The notes: generated from the sequence alone by a model not told the origin. A DNA stretch of 64,000 nt from Fibrobacter sp. UBA4223 (GCA_002382975.1 DFTB01000006.1:62001-126000); one strand, 5' to 3'. Counted from the stretch's first letter, positions 52,557 to 61,460 are shown. Numbers and translations are program-made.

Positions 52557-53704
52557 TAGAACTTCCTCATCGCAAGGCCCAACGCAGGGGCATAGATATT
52601 AGAAAGACCTAGAGAAATGCCATTTGCGCCAAACACCTTGGCGTCGCATTCCACATAGCGGAACGGGTTCACCGTATCGGTTTCAAGTCCGGTACGTTCT
52701 GCAATATAGGCCCTCATTCCGGGGATAGAGGCGCCACCACCACCCAAGAAAATTTTCCCGAGGGTTTTTGAATCTTCCGAAGACTCAAAGTAGCGTATAC
52801 CGAACTCGATCTGGGCCATCAGGTCTTCAAAGGCAAGCTTCATGGCTTCTTCTACTTCGGCTTCGGAGAATCCATCCACCACCCCTAGATCGCCCTTCTC
52901 AAAAATTTCGTGACACTTGGCAGCATCAATACCCAAATGAGTTCCCAGCTTGGAAATCACCAAATCCAAGGAACCGCCAGTCATGGCACGCATGGAGTGG
53001 AAGGCTCCGTCTTGCACAAAGGCAATACTCATCTTCTTTTCGCCAATGTTCACAATAGCGCAGGTCGTATTCAGGTCCTCGTCGCTGGCAGTCGCCATGT
53101 AAGCATTGAGAAGACCGAAGATATCCACATCGATTGCAGATAGCTTGAGGCCCTTTACCGTAAAGAACTGGGCCCATGAGTCCAGCAAGGCGTTCTTTGC
53201 CGCCACCACATTCACTTTTACTTCATCGTTTTCGCGGGAAGCCACTTCGTAGTCAATGACGTTATCCTGGTCATCGAAGGGCGGACGGGACTGGGCGGTC
53301 TGGAGAATAATGGCAGCCTCATCTCCATTTTTAGGGAGTTTCACGCTCAACCGGTCTACCAGGACGCCGCCAGCTCCAGCGCCGCAGTTCACAGAAGCCA
53401 CCAAGTCCGTAGATTCATCCAGAGGATGACGTAGCATAAGCTTGGTCATAGCTTCGCTCAAGAGCTCATAGCCGTCTTTTTCCTTTTTGGCGTTCGGATC
53501 TTGGGGTTCGTCACCGCCTTCGCGACGTTGGATTTCGCCGTTGACAATGGCACCCTCGGGTACCGGTTCAAGGTCGGCATCGACCACCACCTTACCACCG
53601 CGGCTATTATGATAGACTTTAACATACTTGATGCTGTAATGCCCAACATCAATGCCTACGGTCACGCGTTCACCGCGAATCTTAGCTAGCAGACTTAAAG
53701 CCAA
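52556..53704 (-). CDS. pilM: type IV pilus assembly protein PilM
   Basis: 382 residues from a TTG at 53704, chosen because GGAG lies 6 bases upstream; another TTG at 53716 is in frame but overlaps that ribosome-binding site. Actin-like ATPase fold: VTVGIDVGHYSIKYVKV near the N-terminus, IVNIGEKKMSIAFV, and GKIFLGGGGASIPGMRAYIAERTG. A conserved insertion (PQDPNAKKEKDGYE) is acidic/basic and likely flexible. Works on the cytoplasmic face through PilN. First gene of pilMNO-(pilP fusion)-pilQ, with a canonical promoter at 53737-53765. Confidence 0.93.
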   Translation of the reverse strand: MALSLLAKIRGERVTVGIDVGHYSIKYVKVYHNSRGGKVVVDADLEPVPEGAIVNGEIQRREGGDEPQDPNAKKEKDGYELLSEAMTKLMLRHPLDESTDLVASVNCGAGAGGVLVDRLSVKLPKNGDEAAIILQTAQSRPPFDDQDNVIDYEVASRENDEVKVNVVAAKNALLDSWAQFFTVKGLKLSAIDVDIFGLLNAYMATASDEDLNTTCAIVNIGEKKMSIAFVQDGAFHSMRAMTGGSLDLVISKLGTHLGIDAAKCHEIFEKGDLGVVDGFSEAEVEEAMKLAFEDLMAQIEFGIRYFESSEDSKTLGKIFLGGGGASIPGMRAYIAERTGLETDTVNPFRYVECDAKVFGANGISLGLSNIYAPALGLAMRKF

Positions 53705-53736
53705 AATAAACTCCAATCGGAAACTATACTACCCTA

Positions 53737-53765
53737 ATTCTACCTTTATAAAAGCCAAATGTCAA
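53737..53765 (-). promoter_or_regulatory. sigma-70-type promoter of the pil operon
   Basis: On the minus strand TTGACA (53765-53760), exactly 17 bases, TAGAAT (53742-53737). The predicted transcript start is about 26 bases before the TTG start of pilM. Confidence 0.75.
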
Positions 53766-53812
53766 GCAAAAAATTCATCTAAGTCATTGAAAATGAACTA
53801 CTTAGGACTTTT

Positions 53813-54814
53813 TTAGACCTCTTCGGGGGCCTTTTTTTGCTTGTGGACCTCGAAAATGTACTGCAGGACCCTCTCCTGGGTCCACCCGAAGGCCCCGAAA
53901 AAGGAGGCTGTCAAGAAATAGTAATCCGGAAATTTTGGATTTTTTTGCCCCAAATTGCGCAAAATCTCAATTTCCACATCTTCTTCGCCAAAACTGGGCA
54001 ATTCGAACTTGATTTTCAAGTGCTGCCCCGAAGAGCAGTCCACCGGAAGCCCAAGAAGGATACCACCCGCAGATAGGTCCAGGAGCACCCCATTGCTGGT
54101 AGAACCATCTTCAAAGGTCGCCACCACCGGGAAATCCACCGGTTCGCGAACCCAACGACGCAATTGCTTCTTTTCGAGGGTTGTCGCATGAGATAGCGTA
54201 AGGCGGCCCGAATTGAAGGATTTGACAGCAACCTTGGCCGTGTATACGGCATCTTCTGGCCGGGTCCAGCGTAGTCGGACATTCCTGCCCACCAGGGAGC
54301 GCCCCGAACCTACGGATTCGTCGTATCCGACCACAAGCCCCAGTTCATCCGTTCCAAGAATCGTCGAATGGAATATTCGGGTTCCGCCGTCCAAAAGAAC
54401 ATCTACGCGGTTCGTCTCGTTGTACTGTCTTGTAGAGGTTACTGTAGCGAGATGATTTGCTGCCGTAAAATTCAATTTTCTACGGAGCCTCGCAATAACC
54501 TCAAGCACATCTTTTTTGACATTTTCTTCGCCCTTGAAATCGTAGTAGTTGGACACCGCCGATTCAAAGAGGGTTGCCGTATTCAAGATGGCGTCTTTGT
54601 TTTCGTACTTCGAAGAACGGACTAGCTTTTCAAGGACCCTGATTTCATCAGGAAGAAGTCCCAACTCCTTAATCTGAGCATCAAAGAGGGGCGTCCCGAA
54701 CATGACCTCATGTTCCCTGCGATAGTAACTGCGCTGAATTTCCCACAGGGCCACCAGTGTAAGCACCAGGACCACAATGCCAAAAATCCAGAACAACTGC
54801 AGGGGTTCAATCAT
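53813..54814 (-). CDS. PilZ-domain cyclic-di-GMP receptor with N-terminal membrane helix
   Basis: 333 residues. One N-terminal transmembrane helix (about 8-26), a helical region, a YcgR-like beta domain at about 125-215 (TRQYNETNRVDVLLDGGTRIFHS), and a PilZ domain with RRWVRE (RxxxR) and DLSAGGILLGLP (DxSxxG), both cyclic-di-GMP contact motifs intact. The C-terminus (GAFGWTQERVLQYIFEVHKQ) is helical. It lies 5 bases after the dihydroorotase-like gene and upstream of pilM. A link between the second messenger and pilus activity is plausible from location. Confidence 0.9.
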   Translation of the reverse strand: MIEPLQLFWIFGIVVLVLTLVALWEIQRSYYRREHEVMFGTPLFDAQIKELGLLPDEIRVLEKLVRSSKYENKDAILNTATLFESAVSNYYDFKGEENVKKDVLEVIARLRRKLNFTAANHLATVTSTRQYNETNRVDVLLDGGTRIFHSTILGTDELGLVVGYDESVGSGRSLVGRNVRLRWTRPEDAVYTAKVAVKSFNSGRLTLSHATTLEKKQLRRWVREPVDFPVVATFEDGSTSNGVLLDLSAGGILLGLPVDCSSGQHLKIKFELPSFGEEDVEIEILRNLGQKNPKFPDYYFLTASFFGAFGWTQERVLQYIFEVHKQKKAPEEV

Positions 54815-54819
54815 TTAGC

Positions 54820-56067
54820 CTAGACCTCGGTCCAAAGACCGCCCAAATAGGAACCCTTGATTTTGCCAGAAAGTGTTTGACCCAGAAGCGGGCAATTACG
54901 GACCTGACCGGCAAACAAGGACGGAGCTACCACCGTTTCTTCCTTGTCATTGAACAGCACAAGATTCGCCTTGGAACCTAAAGACAAGTCGGAACTTTCT
55001 GCATGGGCTATCTTTGCCGGAGCAAAGGACAACAACTCCAGAGCACGAGCATCGCCCAACTTTTCTACCAGAGGCTTCCACAAAGCAGGGAGCGCTATTT
55101 CCAGGGAGATTGCGCCTGGTACAGCGTCTTCAAAGTTCACTTCTTTATCTTGACGGAGCACCGGATCGTGGTTCACGCTAATAGCGTTCACCGTCCCGGA
55201 CTTGAGTCCCTGCCACAGAGCCTCCTTGTCGCTTGCCGAGCGGAATGGCATCACCACGTTGCAGTGGGAATCCAGATTGAACAGACAGCTATCGTCTAGC
55301 AACAGGTGATAGATGTCCACATCGCAGGTAACGTCCACGCCCTGTTCCCGAGCGTTTTCGATTAGCTTCAAGGTTTCGCCGCAACTGACCTGCTTGAAAT
55401 GCACAGGAACTTTTAAGAACCGAGCCATTTCAAGAATGCGGAAAGCAGCGATGGTTTCTGCCACACGAGGAATTCCCTTCATGCCAAGTGTATCGGCGTA
55501 ATGGCCCTCGTGGACAAGTCCGTGATGGCGGAGGGATTCGTCCAAAGGCATAAAGAAGAAACGCTTGCCCGTCATGGAACCGTATTCCATGGCAAGACGC
55601 AAGAACCTGGTCCGGGTGGCGTCCTGGTTACCGTCGCCAAAACCGACAGCCCCCTCTTCGGCAAGCTCGATCATCTCCGTCAGTTCCTTGCACTTGTAGC
55701 CCACGCTGAAAGCGCCCAAGAAGCTGAAAGCAAACCCGGCAAAGCTGCTAATCTGCTTGATGGCCGAAAGCTTGCGGGAGTCGTCGATGGCATTGTCAGA
55801 ACTTTCGTAAAGACCACCGTAGAATCCACCACGACGCATGGCATCTACGCCATCCTTGAAGTCGTAGATGTCGTCACGAAGAGGTTCCTTAAAGTCCAGT
55901 CCAAGGCCGAAAAGGGCCGGGAGCGCAAGAGCCCCACCGGCATCAAAGACGGTCGCGTCGGTCAAATCTTCCTTGACCCACTTGCCGTCGGCAAGGTTCA
56001 TGGTGGTAGGAGATTCAAACTTCCCGTTTACAAAAGGGCGAACATTCTTGAGAACAATCTTATTCAT
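54820..56067 (-). CDS. pyrX: catalytically inactive dihydroorotase-like protein (PyrC'/PyrX type)
   Basis: 415 residues from the ATG at 56067 (GGAGG upstream). The amidohydrolase fold is clear (ALPALFGLGLDFKEPLRD; DVTCDVDIYHLLLDDSCLF; ISLEIALPALWKPLV), but the zinc ligands are lost: the usual DxHxHxR is GLGLDFKEP, and the catalytic Asp of DHAPH is replaced (NHDPVL). Inactive dihydroorotases of this type serve as scaffolds for aspartate transcarbamoylase in Pseudomonas-like ATCases. Here the gene overlaps pyrB by 8 bases, the same arrangement. An active dihydroorotase must be encoded elsewhere. Confidence 0.85.
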   Translation of the reverse strand: MNKIVLKNVRPFVNGKFESPTTMNLADGKWVKEDLTDATVFDAGGALALPALFGLGLDFKEPLRDDIYDFKDGVDAMRRGGFYGGLYESSDNAIDDSRKLSAIKQISSFAGFAFSFLGAFSVGYKCKELTEMIELAEEGAVGFGDGNQDATRTRFLRLAMEYGSMTGKRFFFMPLDESLRHHGLVHEGHYADTLGMKGIPRVAETIAAFRILEMARFLKVPVHFKQVSCGETLKLIENAREQGVDVTCDVDIYHLLLDDSCLFNLDSHCNVVMPFRSASDKEALWQGLKSGTVNAISVNHDPVLRQDKEVNFEDAVPGAISLEIALPALWKPLVEKLGDARALELLSFAPAKIAHAESSDLSLGSKANLVLFNDKEETVVAPSLFAGQVRNCPLLGQTLSGKIKGSYLGGLWTEV

Positions 56068-56995
56068 GGGCACGGCCTCCGGCCAAAAGGTAAAGCACCG
56101 CCATGCGGACGGCAACGCCGTTTGTCACCTGGTTCAAGATGACAGAATTTTCACCATCAGCGATTTCGCTATCCAGCTCTACGCCGCGATTGATAGGGCC
56201 CGGGTGCATAATCAGCACCTTGTCCTTGGCGCATTCCAAAAGTTCGTGGGTGATACCAAAGGTGTTGCGGTATTCACGCATGCTAGGGAGCAGGGCGTCG
56301 TCCATGCGTTCCTTTTGCAGGCGAAGTGCGATAATGGCGTCGGCATTCTTTACCGCCTTTTTCACATCGCTTTCCCAGGTGACACTAGACATGAGTTCCG
56401 TGTTGCGGGGAACCAGGGTGCTAGGTCCGCAAAGCGTCACATGGGCACCCATGGTGGTCATGCCCCAGAGGTTACTGCGGGCGACCCTGCTGTGGCGGAT
56501 GTCGCCTACGATGGTCACGTTCTTACCTTCGAGAGTCCCAAGCTTTTCTTCTACGGTAAGCATATCCAGAAGCGCCTGGGTCGGATGCTCGTGGGCGCCA
56601 TCTCCGGCATTCACGATGATGGCCTTACTGTTGTCGGCCAAAAACTTCGGAACACCCGTCCCCTTGTGGCGGACCACCACGATATCGATTTTCATGGCCT
56701 CGATGTTGCGGAGGGTATCGACCAGAGTTTCTCCCTTCTTGACGCTGGAGTTACTGCTGGTAAAGTTCACCGTATCGGCCGAAAGCCTTTTCTCAGCGAG
56801 TTCAAAGCTGGTGCGGGTGCGGGTACTGTTTTCAAAGAACAGGTTCACCACCGTCATGCCACGAAGGCTCGGCACCTTTTTCACGGGGCGTTCAAGGACT
56901 TCTCTAAACTGTTTTGCGTGGTCAAGAATCAGGCGAATATCTTGTTTCGATACGCCGCGCAGTCCAAACAGGTGCTTAATTTCAAGTGCGCTCAA
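56060..56995 (-). CDS. pyrB: aspartate carbamoyltransferase catalytic subunit
   Basis: 311 residues, normal length. Carbamoyl-phosphate motif FFENSTRTRTSFELAEKRL at about 54-72, domain-II motif HPTQALLDMLT, and HPGPINRGVELDSE near the C-terminus. It makes N-carbamoyl-aspartate in pyrimidine synthesis. It starts 1 base after the pyrR stop and overlaps the inactive dihydroorotase gene by 8 bases, so pyrR-pyrB-pyrX is one operon. No PyrI regulatory subunit is visible. Confidence 0.96.
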   Translation of the reverse strand: MSALEIKHLFGLRGVSKQDIRLILDHAKQFREVLERPVKKVPSLRGMTVVNLFFENSTRTRTSFELAEKRLSADTVNFTSSNSSVKKGETLVDTLRNIEAMKIDIVVVRHKGTGVPKFLADNSKAIIVNAGDGAHEHPTQALLDMLTVEEKLGTLEGKNVTIVGDIRHSRVARSNLWGMTTMGAHVTLCGPSTLVPRNTELMSSVTWESDVKKAVKNADAIIALRLQKERMDDALLPSMREYRNTFGITHELLECAKDKVLIMHPGPINRGVELDSEIADGENSVILNQVTNGVAVRMAVLYLLAGGRAHE

Positions 56996-56996
56996 G

Positions 56997-57557
56997 CTAA
57001 GCCTCCACTTCTACGAGATAGACGGAATTTTCATTGTCAATGGGTTCGATGTTCACCCGGACTTCCTGGTTCTGTGCGGTTTCAACGGTGAGTCCCACGC
57101 AGTCGGGTGCGATGGGCAGTTCCCTATGGCCCCGGTCCACCAAGACGCAAAGCCGAACCACCGATGGGCGTCCAAAGTCCAAAATGGCCTGCAATGCCGC
57201 CCGAACGGAGCGACCTGTGTACAGGACGTCATCTACCAGAATCACCACCTTGCCTTCTACGCTGGCGGGCATCTCGGTAAAACGCATTTCCGTAGAGCCC
57301 AGTTTTTTGCGGTAGTGGAAATCATCACGGTAGAACGTGGCGTCCAGGCTGCCGGTCTCGATGGGTTTCCCGAACTTTTCGCTCAAGCGCTTGCTGAGCT
57401 TTTGTGCCAGGGGAATCCCGCGGCTTGCCATGCCGAGGACAATCATGTTGTCGGCACTTGGGTGCATCTTTGCAATCTTTGCGGCCATCTCGTCCAGGGC
57501 GAATTCCATAGCCTGGGCCGAGAGGAGTTCTTGAAGTCTTTTGCAGTTGTCTTTCAT
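56997..57557 (-). CDS. pyrR: bifunctional pyrimidine regulatory protein / uracil phosphoribosyltransferase
   Basis: 186 residues, normal length. The PRPP motif VVILVDDVLYTGRSVRAAL is at about 103-121, and the hood/uracil region PSVVRLCVLVDRGHRELPI follows. PyrR binds pyr mRNA in a UMP-dependent way and can have UPRTase activity. First gene of the pyr operon. I could not find a convincing PyrR-binding loop or antiterminator in its leader, part of which is repeat DNA (57588-57626). No clear Shine-Dalgarno sequence before ATG 57557. Confidence 0.93.
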   Translation of the reverse strand: MKDNCKRLQELLSAQAMEFALDEMAAKIAKMHPSADNMIVLGMASRGIPLAQKLSKRLSEKFGKPIETGSLDATFYRDDFHYRKKLGSTEMRFTEMPASVEGKVVILVDDVLYTGRSVRAALQAILDFGRPSVVRLCVLVDRGHRELPIAPDCVGLTVETAQNQEVRVNIEPIDNENSVYLVEVEA

Positions 57558-57587
57558 ATAGGCGTCAGCGCGGTCGCAAGCGCCCTC

Positions 57588-57626
57588 TGAGGTGTGAGGT
57601 CATTCGCTCCGCTCATTTTGAGGTAT
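57588..57626. repeat. TGAGGTC-hairpin-TTTGAGGTA repeat upstream of pyrR
   Basis: TGAGGTGTGAGGTC, ATTCGCTCCGCTCAT, TTTGAGGTATTTT. Same plan as the copies inside hemD and sirC. Confidence 0.7.
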
Positions 57627-57748
57627 TTTCTTGCTAGAAGTTAGATTTTTTCAAGGACTTTTTTCTTTTGCGCTCTATAAAATACGCCTTGTTTTTATAT
57701 ATATAAGCAGGACTTTGCGTTACGCCGGAATGCAGCAAAAAATTGCCC

Positions 57749-57778
57749 ATACCTCAAAGCGCAGCGACCTCATACCCC
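57749..57778. repeat. inverted copy of the TGAGGTC repeat upstream of ppi
   Basis: On the minus strand: GGGGTATGAGGTC, GCTGCGC, TTTGAGGTAT. It lies in opposite orientation to the copy 120 bases away, ending 18 bases before the cyclophilin start. Confidence 0.7.
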
Positions 57779-57796
57779 ATTCCTAAAGGAGTTCCC

Positions 57797-58342
57797 ATGT
57801 TCAACCAGCTCGACAAACCCCAGGCAGGCGAAACTATCGCCATCATGAAAACCAATCACGGCACCATGAAGCTCCGCCTCTTCGAAGAACGGGTGGGCGA
57901 ATGCGCCACCAACTTCATCGAACTTGCCAAGCAGGGCAAGTACGACGGCGCTCCCTTCCACCGCATCATCAAGAACTTCATGATCCAGGGCGGCGACTTC
58001 ACCAACAGGAACGGCACCGGCGGACACTCCGCCAAGGGCCCGGGCACCACCATCGGCGACAAGTACGACCCCTGCCTTTCCCACATGCGGGGCGCCCTCA
58101 GCTGGGCAAAGACCGCCATGCCCAACTCCATCGGCAGCCAGTTCTTCATTGTCCACGGCGATGACGTGCATTTCTTGGACCACGACCAGGTGGGCCCCGG
58201 CCCTGCCGACGGCTACTCCGTGTTCGGCCAGCTCTACGAGGGCTTCGAGGTCCTGGACGAAATCGCCGGAGTCAAGACGGACCGTAGCGACCGTCCCTTC
58301 GACGACGTGATTATCGAAAGCGTGACCATCGAAAAGGCTTAG
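57797..58342 (+). CDS. ppiB: cyclophilin-type peptidyl-prolyl cis-trans isomerase
   Basis: 181 residues from the ATG at 57797, preceded by AAAGGAG. Active-site block FHRIIKNFMIQGGD at about 54-67 (Arg, Phe, Met, Gln) and SIGSQFFIVHGDD. There is no signal peptide, so it is cytoplasmic. Typical bacterial PpiB length. A repeat element lies in its upstream region, and no clear promoter is visible between that repeat and the start. Confidence 0.95.
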   Translation: MFNQLDKPQAGETIAIMKTNHGTMKLRLFEERVGECATNFIELAKQGKYDGAPFHRIIKNFMIQGGDFTNRNGTGGHSAKGPGTTIGDKYDPCLSHMRGALSWAKTAMPNSIGSQFFIVHGDDVHFLDHDQVGPGPADGYSVFGQLYEGFEVLDEIAGVKTDRSDRPFDDVIIESVTIEKA

Positions 58343-58356
58343 AAGAGGGAACAGGA

Positions 58357-58433
58357 TCTAGAGACTAGGATCTAGGGGGCGGCTCTGCCGCGATTATCTA
58401 CTCTAGCCCCTAACCCCTAGCCTCTAGCCCCTT
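58357..58433. repeat. CTAGGATCTAGGGG / CTAGCCCCTAACCCC repeat
   Basis: Two arms of CTAG-rich text in opposite sense around GCGGCTCTGCCGC, giving a loose palindrome between ppiB and tRNA-Ala(GGC). Confidence 0.65.
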
Positions 58434-58469
58434 AATTGAAAAATTTTCATTTTTTCGAAAATCTCCCCT

Positions 58470-58504
58470 TGACAAGAGCCAAATAAATTTCTCTATTTGG
58501 CTCA
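58470..58504 (+). promoter_or_regulatory. promoter of tRNA-Ala(GGC) with overlapping inverted repeat
   Basis: TTGACA (58470-58475), 17-base spacer, TCTATT (58493-58498). GAGCCAAATA (58477-58486) and TATTTGGCTC (58495-58504) are a perfect 10-bp inverted repeat spanning spacer and -10. Confidence 0.75.
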
Positions 58505-58510
58505 CCTTTC

Positions 58511-58583
58511 GGGGTTATAGCTCAGTTGGTAGAGCGCCTGCATGGCATGCAGGAGGTCAGGAGTTCGACTCTCCTTAGCTCCA
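58511..58583 (+). tRNA. tRNA-Ala(GGC)
   Basis: 73 nt: acceptor GGGGTTA/TAGCTCC with G3-U70, anticodon stem CCTGC/GCAGG, loop ATGGCAT (anticodon GGC, codon GCC), T-loop TTCGACT. CCA not encoded. A terminator follows. Confidence 0.95.
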
Positions 58584-58586
58584 CTC

Positions 58587-58616
58587 AAAAGACCTGCCTA
58601 TTTGGCGGGTCTTTTT
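58587..58616 (+). terminator. intrinsic terminator after tRNA-Ala(GGC)
   Basis: GACCTGCC (58591-58598), loop TATTT, GGCGGGTC (58604-58611), then five T. Confidence 0.88.
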
Positions 58617-58636
58617 GTTTTTCCCAATATTGTCTT

Positions 58637-61111
58637 TTACTTGCTGGACTTGTCTTGCTTTGTATCCGTGCTGCCCGCATTCAGCTTGATATCGGGCAGG
58701 TCACGCACATAGATGGCAAAGCTCCAGCCGGCGGCAGGACCTGTGGGCGTCCAGGTGAAGTCCAACTGCCAGCAGTGGAGCGTCCGGTTGAAGGTAAACC
58801 GGTGGGTCACAAACTTGCCTTCGTTGTAGTCGTACTGGGTGCTGTAGCTCATCTCCCAGTTCACCGTAGGCTGGAAGGTAGCGGTAATGCTTGTAGAGTG
58901 AGAAATCTGGTCCTGGAACAAGTCCTTGGCCACCCGGGTACTGGAGAAGGTATAGCGGTAATCAAAACCGAAGGACCACTTGAGCATCTCGTACTTGCCC
59001 ATCTGGGACGGCAGTCCGCCGTTAAAGTTACCGCTCCAGCGGAAAGCACGGGACAGCTCGTAACCCCAATACGTCAGTTCCGGCACCTGGACCTTGTTGG
59101 GGTCATCGCTAAACTTATGGTAAACGCTATGACGGGTATTGACCGTAAACATGTAATCGGGCAGTATCTGCAAGCCAAAGCTAGAGGTAATGTCCGAGAA
59201 ATTCAGGGAGTCTGCTGCAAAGTTGTACGACACGTTATGCCGGGTCGTTAGCACACGACGGTTACCGTACTGGTCTTCTACCGCCCCCGAACCATCTTCC
59301 CTGGTCGTGTCTGCAGCGCGGCCCACCACCTTCAGGTACTTGATATCGAAGTCATTGTTCAAGCCGAAGCCCACGGTTTTCTGTTCAATCTGATAAGGGG
59401 TCTGTCCTAGCAAAGGGTGCGGGGCAAAGGTCTTGACCGTATCAATTTCGGGAGCATAGGTATAAGAAACACTTGGCGACAGCACATGTCTAAGCCCCGT
59501 AAAACGGCCTATTTCTGGAACCCAGATTCCATACAGTTTGGTATCCGCCGTAACGCTATAGTTATGGTTGTAAGCCGCTTCGCCATAGGTATCGTGTTCC
59601 GGATCCAGGCTCATGTAGCGCTTACGGTAGATCAGGGAATCTTCTGGATTGCGCCAGGAGGTTCCCGTCCAGAACCCCGTAAAATTCGCCCGTGGCGTCA
59701 GGTTTATTACCCGAAGGACCCGCAAGGAATAGTCCAGAGAATAAGTTCCCGTGTAACCCACATACTTGGCAGTAGTGTCCACCTCGTTGACGGTATCCTG
59801 CGCACGAACGGTATAGAAATTGAACCTGTTGTTGAAACTGTAGTTGAACTTTTCCAGGTAACTTGCGATGGAATGATCGTCGTAGGCTTCTTCATCTTCA
59901 TCTATGTCAAAATTGAACAGAGGGCCGCTCATGCGGTACTGGATATCGGGAATTTCCCTCTGCATCATGTCCGTCACCAGGTTATGGTCCTGACGAACCT
60001 TCACCGTCAAGCTCTTGTTGGTACCGAACTTGCCAGAATAGGTCATCTGGGCATTGGCCTGCTGGTTCAAGATGGTCTCTGCATCCAGGGCGTTGTCCTT
60101 ACGGACGCTCTGGCTAGAAACGAAAGAGCCCGAGCCGCTCAAGGTGTGTTTTCCATCGGGAGTCAAGTTCTGGTTATGAGAAAAACGGATGTCATAACCA
60201 CTGTTGGCCATATCAAATTCTTCTAAGTAGCTTGTGTAAGAAACGTTTCCTTCTAGCACATAGCGCAACTTGTACCGAACCTCCCCCGTCAAAGTGGAAC
60301 GTTCAAACCGGGCCTCCTCCCCTTCGATGATATCGCCCTTGACGGTAGCATCCCAGTAATCGTTCGGAGCGTAGTAGAAACCTAGGTTACTCATGTAATA
60401 GCCTTGTACCTGGTCACCACCGAACTTGGGCGTCAATATACCGGACCTACGTCCGCTCTTGAGAGGAGCCACAATCATGGGAAGTACCGCTACCGGCACA
60501 TCGGCAATGTTCAGAACTACCGGCCTTGCCGTAATGGTTTCCTTGGGCTTCACTACCATGCGGCGCCCGTAGAAATAGAAATGCTGATGCGTTGAATCAT
60601 TACAAGTACTAAAATCACCTCGGGCAATCTGGATTCGTTGGTCCGGGAGCCTACGAACTTCCATGCCGTTCAACTGCTGATTATCTTGGTAGGTGGTGGC
60701 ATAGTAGATTTCGCCAATACGGCTTTTCATGTTGTACTTGAGCCGCATTCCCGAGAGGGAGGGGTTCTTGGTCTCCCTGAGAATAGGATCGCCGCTAGCC
60801 GCAAGCACGCTGTTTTCCTGGTCGAACCAAATGGTGTCGGCATCCAAGGTGGCGGTACGGTATTTTAGCTGGGCACTGTTATTCAAGTTGAAAGTAGACT
60901 TGTCCACATCGTAAACCAGGTCCACTGCACGATACTCGATGGTATCTACCCCAGAAGTATCGTTCATCCAGTTTACTTCGGTGGTATCCTTCTCCTCTTC
61001 TTGAACCTGTTCCTCCAACTCAAACCGAGTCATCTCCTGGCCAAGGGCAGGGAGTGGCAAGACCGTCACGGCAAACACCAAAACGGCCCACAGAAGACTA
61101 TGGGTTCTCAT
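58637..61111 (-). CDS. lptD: LPS-assembly protein LptD (OstA/Imp family)
   Basis: 824 residues from the ATG at 61111 (an upstream in-frame GTG is possible). Signal peptide ending near LPALGQE. The N-terminal OstA-like domain (DLVYDVDKSTFNLNNSAQLK, IWFDQENSVLAASGDPIL, GDFSTCN...) is followed by a long region of alternating residues consistent with a large beta-barrel, containing PMIVAPLKSGRRSGILTP, the typical LptD junction. LptD inserts LPS in the outer leaflet of the outer membrane. Cys content is low, so the disulfide system of E. coli LptD is probably not used. Confidence 0.88.
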   Translation of the reverse strand: MRTHSLLWAVLVFAVTVLPLPALGQEMTRFELEEQVQEEEKDTTEVNWMNDTSGVDTIEYRAVDLVYDVDKSTFNLNNSAQLKYRTATLDADTIWFDQENSVLAASGDPILRETKNPSLSGMRLKYNMKSRIGEIYYATTYQDNQQLNGMEVRRLPDQRIQIARGDFSTCNDSTHQHFYFYGRRMVVKPKETITARPVVLNIADVPVAVLPMIVAPLKSGRRSGILTPKFGGDQVQGYYMSNLGFYYAPNDYWDATVKGDIIEGEEARFERSTLTGEVRYKLRYVLEGNVSYTSYLEEFDMANSGYDIRFSHNQNLTPDGKHTLSGSGSFVSSQSVRKDNALDAETILNQQANAQMTYSGKFGTNKSLTVKVRQDHNLVTDMMQREIPDIQYRMSGPLFNFDIDEDEEAYDDHSIASYLEKFNYSFNNRFNFYTVRAQDTVNEVDTTAKYVGYTGTYSLDYSLRVLRVINLTPRANFTGFWTGTSWRNPEDSLIYRKRYMSLDPEHDTYGEAAYNHNYSVTADTKLYGIWVPEIGRFTGLRHVLSPSVSYTYAPEIDTVKTFAPHPLLGQTPYQIEQKTVGFGLNNDFDIKYLKVVGRAADTTREDGSGAVEDQYGNRRVLTTRHNVSYNFAADSLNFSDITSSFGLQILPDYMFTVNTRHSVYHKFSDDPNKVQVPELTYWGYELSRAFRWSGNFNGGLPSQMGKYEMLKWSFGFDYRYTFSSTRVAKDLFQDQISHSTSITATFQPTVNWEMSYSTQYDYNEGKFVTHRFTFNRTLHCWQLDFTWTPTGPAAGWSFAIYVRDLPDIKLNAGSTDTKQDKSSK

Positions 61112-61189
61112 CAAAAACACGTTGCGCACAATTTAGAAAATAGGATACAACAAAAAGACTTTTGAAGAAGCGATAGCTATATTTTGCCC

Positions 61190-61459
61190 ATGATTTGCAA
61201 CCACATTCTCGGAACCACTCATCACGGCAGCTACAAGAAGGTTATTGACGTTCCCTTTGAAAAGCACGAGCTCAAAGAACATTCTATCCGGAGAATCGCC
61301 CGCGACGGAGTGGAATTAGAAATCGAAGTAACCGAGGATTTACAAGAAGGCGACATTCTCGTCGAAACCGAAAGCTACGTCTACGCCGTCAAAATCGTTG
61401 TTCCCAAGCCGCCCAAAGAAAACGCCGACCCGGAGATGCGGGTCAAGCATTATTTATAG
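61190..61459 (+). CDS. UreE N-terminal-domain-like small protein
   Basis: 89 residues from the ATG at 61190. ICNHILGTTHHG, a basic HSIRRIARDGVELEIEV and LQEGDILVETESYVYAVKIV follow the pattern of the urease accessory protein UreE N-terminal domain, but the metal-binding C-terminal domain and His tail are absent; the protein ends EMRVKHYL. A TATATTTTG box ends 4 bases before the ATG, so a leaderless transcript is likely. No urease genes are in the window. Alternative: an unrelated small beta-barrel of similar pattern. Confidence 0.6.
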   Translation: MICNHILGTTHHGSYKKVIDVPFEKHELKEHSIRRIARDGVELEIEVTEDLQEGDILVETESYVYAVKIVVPKPPKENADPEMRVKHYL

Positions 61460-61460
61460 G

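Noticed and set aside
57558..57742. PyrR-dependent attenuator before pyrR
   Set aside because: No PyrR-binding loop consensus or terminator hairpin with U-tract could be found; part of the region is an interspersed repeat.
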